Part shown: positions 14,208 to 19,374 of the stretch, one piece after another | Layout of the letters: each line of letters begins with the position of its first letter | Position numbering within the stretch: position 1 is the first letter of the stretch | Assembly: GCA_964394835.1 (NCBI GenBank) | Contig: CAYMZA010000007.1 | Location: forward strand, 1 to 19,374 | Reading direction: 5' to 3' | Source: UM-FILTER-36-13 sp964394835 | GTDB taxonomy: Bacteria; Patescibacteriota; Patescibacteriia; UBA1558; GWA2-36-10 | DNA: 19,374 nucleotides | Notes under the pieces: generated by a model | Told to the model about the DNA's origin: nothing | Database searches by the model: none | What the model saw: only the letters and a program-made list of their open reading frames with translations | Program-made: the position numbers and the translations under genes

Positions 14208-14492
14208 ATGGCACATAAGAAAGCTGGAGGATCAACCGGGTTAGGTAGAGATTCCAAAAGTAAACGTTTAGGAATAAAATTATTTGCTGGAGAAAAAACA
14301 AAATCTGGTAATATTTTAGTGCGACAAAGAGGAACCAAGATTCATCCTGGTCTAAATGTAAAAAAAGGTAAAGATGATACATTGTTTGCTACTATTGCAG
14401 GTATAGTTAAATTTCGTAAACTAAAGAAAAAAAAATACGATGGATCATTAAAAGAAACTAAATTTGTAGATATTATTCCTGAAGGAAAATAA
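14208..14492 (+). CDS. rpmA: 50S ribosomal protein L27
   Basis: L27 lies at the peptidyl-transferase centre and stabilises tRNA there. The 94 residues begin MAHKKAGGSTGLGRDS without the cleavable N-terminal extension seen in many Firmicutes. GNILVRQRGTKIHPG (about 45-59) is the family hallmark. It has its own promoter and terminator and no rplU (L21) neighbour in the window, although rplU-rpmA is the usual pairing in bacteria. Translation must start without a Shine-Dalgarno sequence. Confidence 0.98.
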   Translation: MAHKKAGGSTGLGRDSKSKRLGIKLFAGEKTKSGNILVRQRGTKIHPGLNVKKGKDDTLFATIAGIVKFRKLKKKKYDGSLKETKFVDIIPEGK

Positions 14493-14501
14493 GAGAATTA
14501 A

Positions 14502-14529
14502 AAAAAACAGACTTTCTAGCCTGTTTTTT
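14502..14529. terminator. Bidirectional terminator between rpmA and ftsX
   Basis: AAAAAACAG (14502-14510) pairs with CTGTTTTTT (14521-14529) around a ten-base loop. A/T tracts on both sides serve both convergent operons. Confidence 0.8.
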
Positions 14530-14536
14530 GTTATAT

Positions 14537-15454
14537 TTAAATCTTTAAATATTTCCGTATAGCTATAGCTGTGCTCACAACATTTAAAAATGCTAATGCT
14601 AAAAATTGAAAACCAAATATGTATAAAAAATTACTATTAAAATACCCCGCTAAATTAATTACTTGATTGCCTTGAAAATAACTATTTAAAGAAGGTTGAA
14701 TAAAATTAATAGTAGGATATGCTATTGCAAGAACTATTAAAATAGCAGCTAAAGCATAAAATACACCTTCTAAAAGAAATGGCATTTTAGTAAACCAATT
14801 ACCAGCTCCTACTAATTTCATAATCATAATTTCATTCTTCCTAGTATATATACTAATTCTAATAGTATTAAATATTACAAGTATAGATATTAATGCAAAA
14901 ATTAAAGTGATATACCAACTATATTTATTAACTAAATCAGCAATACTATTTATTTTGTTAACAAAAGCATCGTAATCTCTATGAGTACTAGACTTAATTA
15001 AAGATGAATATTGATCTTGTTCAACAAAATCAAGAATAGTAGAATACTGATCTAAACTATATGCTTTAATAGCTAGAGAATAATTAAAAGGATTTTCATC
15101 TTCTTCATATATTTCTAAAGATTCAACTATTTTTGTATTTACATTAGATTGTTCAAATAATTTTTTATTTTCTTCAGGAGTAATAATTTTTATTTCTTTA
15201 ACCTCATCTAAATCATTTAATTCTCCTACAAATGTTTCTACTTCTTCTCTTTCTATACCATGTTTAACAGAAACTAATATATCTACTTTATTTTCAACAC
15301 TTATAATAGTATTTTCTCTAACATAGTCTATACCTAATAATAATGTAAGAGAAAAAACAGCCATTATCATCATAGTAACAGTAACTAATGACAACCAAAA
15401 GTTACGAAAGAAACCCTGTATTGCAAATTGAAAAATTCTTAATAAATTACGCAT
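14537..15454 (-). CDS. ftsX: Cell-division ABC transporter permease FtsX
   Basis: FtsX pairs with FtsE at the division site and relays ATP hydrolysis to peptidoglycan hydrolases outside the membrane. The 305 residues show a cytoplasmic N-terminus with FxRNFWLS, membrane helix 1 (about 20-42), a large external domain (about 45-175) and three further helices (about 180-200, 225-250, 275-298). The C-terminal part has RISIYTRKNEIMIMKLVGA, the typical FtsX coupling region. The length is normal. It starts nine bases after ftsE and ends the operon. No hydrolase partner is visible in the window. Confidence 0.95.
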   Translation of the reverse strand: MRNLLRIFQFAIQGFFRNFWLSLVTVTMMIMAVFSLTLLLGIDYVRENTIISVENKVDILVSVKHGIEREEVETFVGELNDLDEVKEIKIITPEENKKLFEQSNVNTKIVESLEIYEEDENPFNYSLAIKAYSLDQYSTILDFVEQDQYSSLIKSSTHRDYDAFVNKINSIADLVNKYSWYITLIFALISILVIFNTIRISIYTRKNEIMIMKLVGAGNWFTKMPFLLEGVFYALAAILIVLAIAYPTINFIQPSLNSYFQGNQVINLAGYFNSNFLYIFGFQFLALAFLNVVSTAIAIRKYLKI

Positions 15455-15463
15455 ATTTTTATT

Positions 15464-16144
15464 TTATTGTAAATACCTACCCTTGGCTTGATCACTTATA
15501 ATATATCCATCTTGTAATGATACTACCCTACCCTTTAAACTATTAACAGTATCTTTATCATGAGTTACTAAAACAACTGTTGTACCAAAATTATTAATCT
15601 TTTTTAATAAATCTATTATCTCTCTTGTATTTATAGAATCAAGATTACCAGTAGGCTCATCAGCAACTAATACTTTAGGTTTATGTACTAAACTTCTAGC
15701 TATGGCTACTCTTTGTTGTTCTCCACCAGATAATTGATTAGGATATCTATCTTTCTTATCTTTTAACCCAACTAAAGATAGCATTTGATTTACTGTTTTT
15801 TTTATCTCAGAATTTTTAAAACCACAAACCTGCATAGCAAAAGCAACATTTTCCCAAACAGTTTTCTTCGATATTAGTTTATAATCTTGAAATATAACAC
15901 CTAATTGACGTCTTAATGTTGATATTTCAGCATTATTAATGTTAGTAATATCCCAACCACCTATTATAATCTCACCCTTCTCAGCTTTTTCCTCTGCTAT
16001 TATTAAACGAATAATAGTAGATTTACCAGATCCACTTTCTCCTACTATGGAAACAAACTCTCCTGGTTTAATATGAAGATTAATATCTTTTAAAACAGGT
16101 TTATTCTTAACATAACTTTTAGATATGTTTATAAGTTTAATCAT
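15464..16144 (-). CDS. ftsE: Cell-division ATP-binding protein FtsE
   Basis: This is the cytoplasmic ATPase subunit of the FtsEX complex. The 226 residues carry Walker A GESGSGKS (35-42), the Q-loop in IFQDYKL, signature LSGGEQQR (138-145), Walker B VLVADE (158-163), D-loop NLDS and the switch histidine in LVTHD. All ABC residues are intact. The gene lies five bases after the foldase-like gene and nine before ftsX, which supports the FtsE rather than a generic transporter assignment. Confidence 0.97.
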   Translation of the reverse strand: MIKLINISKSYVKNKPVLKDINLHIKPGEFVSIVGESGSGKSTIIRLIIAEEKAEKGEIIIGGWDITNINNAEISTLRRQLGVIFQDYKLISKKTVWENVAFAMQVCGFKNSEIKKTVNQMLSLVGLKDKKDRYPNQLSGGEQQRVAIARSLVHKPKVLVADEPTGNLDSINTREIIDLLKKINNFGTTVVLVTHDKDTVNSLKGRVVSLQDGYIISDQAKGRYLQ

Positions 16145-16149
16145 ATTTC

Positions 16150-17007
16150 CTAATATAATTTATTAATTTCCGAATTAGCTAAATATTCTTCTAAAAATTT
16201 ATCCAAGGTTTTAGCTTCTACAAATAAACCCTTTACTTCCCAAACAGGCTCTTCATCATTAGTTACTGACTCTAAATACCAAATTATATATCCACCAGTA
16301 ACTTTAACTATTTTACTAAAATTACCAGGTTCTAAGTTTTTAATAGGTTCATAATAATTAACTAAATCACCATCTTTTAAATACATACTTTCTTCTGTAG
16401 GAAAAGAAGTATATTCTTGATTGACTTTTTCAAAGCTATCTCCATTTTCTAAGGCTTCATAAGCATTTTGAGCTTTTTGCATACCCTCCATATCATTATA
16501 ATTATCTAAAAGATAATCATATACCTTAGATTGTAATATCAATGATTTAACAACAGTATTTTTATATTCCTTAAAAGATATACCCAAATCTTCTTTAATG
16601 CTTTGTTTTAAAATATCCAAATCATTAAAATCACTCAATTGCTCTTCTATTTCTTCATTAGTAACTGTTAACTCAGCTCTTTTTGCTATATTATTAACAT
16701 AAGCATCCATAAATAACTTATTCCATACTATTTCTTTTTTATAACCCTCATCTAAATTACTACCCAAATCACCAAAATTATTAATTAAATCATAATTCTT
16801 TAAATAATTAAATAATGGTATTGATATAGTTTCTGTATTACCATCTAGGTCAATCTTCACAATAGTACCTGCTTTTAAATGGTATATCTTTGCTAATATA
16901 CTTGCTGGAGTTCCATTTATTTTATGAGAATATATCATTTTTACAGCTATAAATTGAGTAACAAATAATATTATTATAACACCTAACCCTATTTTTACTT
17001 TTTTCAT
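16150..17007 (-). CDS. Membrane-anchored SurA/PrsA-like foldase
   Basis: The 285 residues start with KKVK and one membrane helix (about 5-23) that acts as an anchor or signal. There is no lipobox cysteine. Residues about 85-165 resemble the helical SurA N-terminal chaperone region, with TVTNEEIEEQLSDF and a later KSLILQSKVYDYL. The C-terminal part (about 175-260) has the pattern of a parvulin-type PpiC domain: ALENGDSFEKV, DGDLVNYYEPIKNLEPG and VTGGYIIWYLES. The active-site pattern is poorly conserved, so isomerase activity is uncertain. It sits between the FtsB-like gene and ftsE with five-base gaps, which suggests it helps fold extracytoplasmic division or wall proteins. Confidence 0.75.
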   Translation of the reverse strand: MKKVKIGLGVIIILFVTQFIAVKMIYSHKINGTPASILAKIYHLKAGTIVKIDLDGNTETISIPLFNYLKNYDLINNFGDLGSNLDEGYKKEIVWNKLFMDAYVNNIAKRAELTVTNEEIEEQLSDFNDLDILKQSIKEDLGISFKEYKNTVVKSLILQSKVYDYLLDNYNDMEGMQKAQNAYEALENGDSFEKVNQEYTSFPTEESMYLKDGDLVNYYEPIKNLEPGNFSKIVKVTGGYIIWYLESVTNDEEPVWEVKGLFVEAKTLDKFLEEYLANSEINKLY

Positions 17008-17012
17008 ATAAT

Positions 17013-17417
17013 TTACTTAAAAAAATAATTAAACCACTTAGATATATTTGATGATTCATCTTGATGAATAATTTCTTCATCTTCTGAATTTAATAAATTA
17101 ATTTGTTTTTCTCCTGGTTTTGCTAAATTTAATTTTAACCTAGCTTCTTTTTCAATATAATAATCTGTTTCTAGATATGCTATTAAATTATTCATTTCTT
17201 TTACGCTACCATCCAAACTTTCTTTTTTTTCTGTTAATTGATTAATCTCACTACTAATATCATGACGTATAAACAATTCTTTAGATATTTTAATAAAGGA
17301 AAAAAGAAAAAGAATAATTATAAAAATAATAAAGAAATTAGAATCAAAAAACTTCTTATACCATGATATATTTTTACTACCTGATCCTCTTTTAGATCGA
17401 TATGATTTATCCTTCAT
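17013..17417 (-). CDS. FtsB/DivIC-type septum formation protein
   Basis: The 134 residues have a basic cytoplasmic N-terminus, one membrane helix (about 27-44), a coiled coil (about 52-82) and then YIEKEARLKLNLAKPGE (about 87-103), the hallmark of the FtsB/DivIC family. FtsB links FtsL and FtsQ in the divisome and helps activate septal wall synthesis. The sequence after PGE is an acidic tail with aromatic end residues. It is the first gene of the minus-strand division operon, with its own promoter divergent from corA. FtsB and DivIC cannot be told apart from sequence alone. Confidence 0.87.
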   Translation of the reverse strand: MKDKSYRSKRGSGSKNISWYKKFFDSNFFIIFIIILFLFSFIKISKELFIRHDISSEINQLTEKKESLDGSVKEMNNLIAYLETDYYIEKEARLKLNLAKPGEKQINLLNSEDEEIIHQDESSNISKWFNYFFK

Positions 17418-17437
17418 AATTATTTATCCGTATACTA

Positions 17438-17466
17438 ATTATATCATAAAGATGACTTTTTTCCAA
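17438..17466 (-). promoter_or_regulatory. Promoter of the division operon
   Basis: On the minus strand, TTGGAA (17466-17461), a 17-base spacer and a perfect TATAAT (17443-17438). The start is near 17431, giving a leader of about 14 bases without a Shine-Dalgarno sequence. Confidence 0.7.
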
Positions 17467-17472
17467 AACCCT

Positions 17473-17501
17473 TTGCTTGATATTAAAAAAAGTATTATAA
17501 T
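17473..17501 (+). promoter_or_regulatory. corA promoter, predicted leaderless
   Basis: TTGCTT (17473-17478), a 17-base spacer and a perfect TATAAT (17496-17501). Six bases separate the -10 from the ATG at 17508, so +1 falls on the start codon. It lies back to back with the division-operon promoter, with six bases between the two -35 boxes. Confidence 0.65.
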
Positions 17502-17507
17502 ATACAT

Positions 17508-18431
17508 ATGGAAATAAAAAAAATAAAAACAAAAAAAATACACTGGACTCATATTAGCAAAGCAAATACTAAGAATATAGCAGAATTAAAAAAAGAATAT
17601 GGTTTTCATCCTTTAGATTTAGAAGATTGTCTAGTTAAAGTTCAAAGACCGCAAATAAGTGAATATCCTCATTATATTTTCTTTATACTAACCTTTCCTG
17701 TATATAATAATAAAACAAAAGAAATAGAATCTGGAGAAATTGATTTTTTTATAGGTTCTAAATTTTTAGTTACTATCAGTGATGGTACAATACCAATTAT
17801 TGATAACTTTTTTAATGAGCTACAAAATAACTCATATAGTAAAGAAGCATATATGCTTGGATCTCATCCTGTTTATCTTCTTTATGAAATATTACACAAA
17901 CTACAAAATTATACATTTCCTATGCTAGACCATGTAAGTATGGATATTGAAAGTATTGAAAAAAGAATATTTAATGGTAAGGAAAAAGCATTAGTTCAAG
18001 AAATATTATACATTAAAAGAAATATAGTAGACTTTAGACGTATTATGCAGGCTCATAAGAATATTATAAAGAAATTAATGAATACTCATACTAAATTCTT
18101 TATGCATAGCAAAACAAATATATATTTTATTAATATATTAGATAAAACAAAAGATATCTGGGATATTTTAGAAACACAAAAAGAAAATATAAATGCTTTT
18201 CAAGAAGCTAATGAATCTTTAATATCATACCGTTTAAATGATATTATGCGTATTCTAACGGTTATTTCTGTTATTTTAATACCAGCCAACCTTATCGCTT
18301 CTATATTTGGTATGAATGCTGAATTTATGCCATTTATAGGTCATAGGTTTGATTTCTATGCTATTCTATCTATAATGCTAATTTTAATGATATCATTCAT
18401 GATTTACTTTCGTAAAAAAACTTGGCTTTAA
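17508..18431 (+). CDS. corA: CorA-family magnesium/divalent-cation transporter
   Basis: CorA forms a pentameric channel that brings Mg2+ (and Co2+ or Ni2+) into the cell. The 307 residues have the large N-terminal cytoplasmic domain with HPLDLEDCL and RPQISEYPHYIFFIL, a long stalk helix (about 150-245) and two C-terminal membrane helices (about 248-267 and 284-301). The signature GMN is at 268-270 in IFGMNAEFMPF, and the C-terminus is basic. All of this is typical. Close relatives transport other metals, so the substrate is tentative. The mRNA appears leaderless. A hairpin downstream may end it. Confidence 0.95.
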   Translation: MEIKKIKTKKIHWTHISKANTKNIAELKKEYGFHPLDLEDCLVKVQRPQISEYPHYIFFILTFPVYNNKTKEIESGEIDFFIGSKFLVTISDGTIPIIDNFFNELQNNSYSKEAYMLGSHPVYLLYEILHKLQNYTFPMLDHVSMDIESIEKRIFNGKEKALVQEILYIKRNIVDFRRIMQAHKNIIKKLMNTHTKFFMHSKTNIYFINILDKTKDIWDILETQKENINAFQEANESLISYRLNDIMRILTVISVILIPANLIASIFGMNAEFMPFIGHRFDFYAILSIMLILMISFMIYFRKKTWL

Positions 18432-18432
18432 C

Positions 18433-18461
18433 TTGATAAATATACTTTTTTCTGATATACA
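18433..18461 (+). promoter_or_regulatory. Putative promoter of the dihydrouridine synthase gene
   Basis: TTGATA (18433-18438), a 17-base spacer and TATACA (18456-18461). The start would be near 18468, so the following hairpin would lie at the very 5' end of the mRNA. Confidence 0.5.
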
Positions 18462-18468
18462 ATACTAT

Positions 18469-18490
18469 TCCCACTATAACGTGGGATTTT
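18469..18490 (+). terminator. Short hairpin with T-rich tail after corA
   Basis: TCCCAC (18469-18474) pairs with GTGGGA (18481-18486) around TATAAC, followed by TTTT. It fits a corA terminator but sits at the predicted transcript start of the next gene, so it could also be a 5' stem-loop. Confidence 0.65.
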
Positions 18491-18502
18491 ATTTCAAAAA
18501 TT

Positions 18503-19374
18503 ATGAATAACTTTTGGGAAAAAATAGACAAACCTTTAATTACTACTACTCCAATGGCGGGTATTACTGATTCTGCTTGGCGTCAAATATGTAAAATGTG
18601 GGGTGCTGATGTAGTGCATACTGAATTTGTTTCTGCAGATGCTTTGTATTATGAAAATGAAAAAACAATGAAAATGATAGAATACAAGGCTATGGAACAA
18701 CCAGTAGTAGTACAATTATTTGGTAAAAGACCAGAACTATATCCAAAAGCTGCTAAGCTAGTAGCTAAAACAGGTATAACTGGTATTGATATAAACTTCG
18801 GATGTCCTGCTAGAAAAGTAGCTGGTCATGGTGGGGGCATTTGTTTACTAAGAGATATGGATACAGTTAAACAAATAGTAGCTAATACTATAGAAGCAGT
18901 AGATATACCTATTTCTGTAAAAAGTAGAGCTCAAATAAACATAGTACAAGGAGACTCTAAACAAGGTAGAATAACTGCTTTAGATTTAATAGATGAATTA
19001 AAAGATTTTCCAATTAAAGCTATGATAATACATGGTAGAACGTATGAAACCCCTTTTATTGGTCCAGTAGATTTAAAACTATTAAAAAAATGTAAAAAGA
19101 AATTTAAAACAGGAGTCTTTTTAATAAACGGATCTTTTAAAACTATAGAATCAGTTGTAAAAGACTTAAAATACACTAAGGCTGATGGTATAGCATTATC
19201 AAGATCAATATATGGTAAACCATGGCTATTTAAACAAATAAAAGAATATATTAAAACTGGTAAATATGAAGATATAACTATAGAAGAAGTTAAAGAAACG
19301 GTAATTAAACATGCTTATCTATTATGGGAAGATAAGGGTAGTAAAGGATTTAAAGAAATGAGAAAACATTTACT
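18503..19374 (+). CDS. tRNA-dihydrouridine synthase, 3' end cut by the window
   Basis: Dus enzymes reduce uridine to dihydrouridine in tRNA loops with FMN and NADPH. The visible 290 residues start a TIM barrel with LITTTPMAGITDSAWRQI. They include QLFGKRPE, then DINFGCPARKVAGHGGG with the catalytic Cys101, and IHGRTYE with the FMN-binding histidine-arginine. The frame runs off the right edge without a stop, so the C-terminal helical domain is incomplete. The ATG at 18503 is the first in frame after the hairpin and has no Shine-Dalgarno sequence. Which Dus subfamily it belongs to is not clear. Confidence 0.94.
   Translation, partial: MNNFWEKIDKPLITTTPMAGITDSAWRQICKMWGADVVHTEFVSADALYYENEKTMKMIEYKAMEQPVVVQLFGKRPELYPKAAKLVAKTGITGIDINFGCPARKVAGHGGGICLLRDMDTVKQIVANTIEAVDIPISVKSRAQINIVQGDSKQGRITALDLIDELKDFPIKAMIIHGRTYETPFIGPVDLKLLKKCKKKFKTGVFLINGSFKTIESVVKDLKYTKADGIALSRSIYGKPWLFKQIKEYIKTGKYEDITIEEVKETVIKHAYLLWEDKGSKGFKEMRKHL

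Noticed and set aside
1..19374. CRISPR array, insertion sequence, tRNA or prophage remnants
   Set aside because: No regularly spaced repeats, transposase or integrase motifs, terminal inverted repeats or cloverleaf sequences were seen on either strand.

Overview
The window is strongly AT-rich and densely packed. The gene set points to a Patescibacteria (CPR) genome, probably a Parcubacteria-like lineage. This is inferred from the gene mix: a PEGA-domain lipoprotein-like protein, a minimal FtsB/FtsEX set, a giant uncharacterised nucleotidyltransferase-like protein and a degenerate receiver-like small protein. Ribosomal protein L9 is also present, and some other CPR lineages are reported to lack it. 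TGA and TAA both behave as ordinary stops. No tRNA, rRNA, CRISPR array, insertion sequence or phage gene is visible.

Region 1 (1-5985) is the unusual part. It holds a short structured RNA cassette (101-227) and three small genes (302, 5046, 5541). Each small gene is an insulated unit with a TTGACA promoter, a shared leader motif (GTTC[A/C]TTTAAA followed by AAGGAG), a small ORF and a strong terminator. The products at 302 and 5046 are paralogs. Between them, on the minus strand, lies a 1414-residue protein with a C-terminal nucleotidyltransferase signature. Its promoter would start transcription exactly at its ATG.

Region 2 (5986-10666, minus) is a housekeeping run: murA (peptidoglycan precursor), an S41 carboxy-terminal processing protease, rplI and pyrG. 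The first three are tightly linked. A terminator separates rplI from pyrG.

Region 3 (10721-14492, plus) holds a PEGA-domain protein, a histidine phosphatase, lexA with a candidate operator, a radical SAM protein of the SPL-like family and a monocistronic rpmA.

Region 4 (14537-17417, minus) is a cell-division operon: FtsB/DivIC-like protein, a SurA/PrsA-like foldase, ftsE and ftsX. It shares a bidirectional terminator with rpmA.

Region 5 (17508-19374, plus) holds a CorA-type metal transporter and a tRNA-dihydrouridine synthase cut by the window edge.

Two translation styles coexist. Most genes have no Shine-Dalgarno sequence and several look leaderless, whereas the three small genes of region 1 carry near-perfect AAGGAG(G) sites. 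That contrast, the flanking paralogs and the giant protein make 101-5985 the best candidate for an undescribed system.
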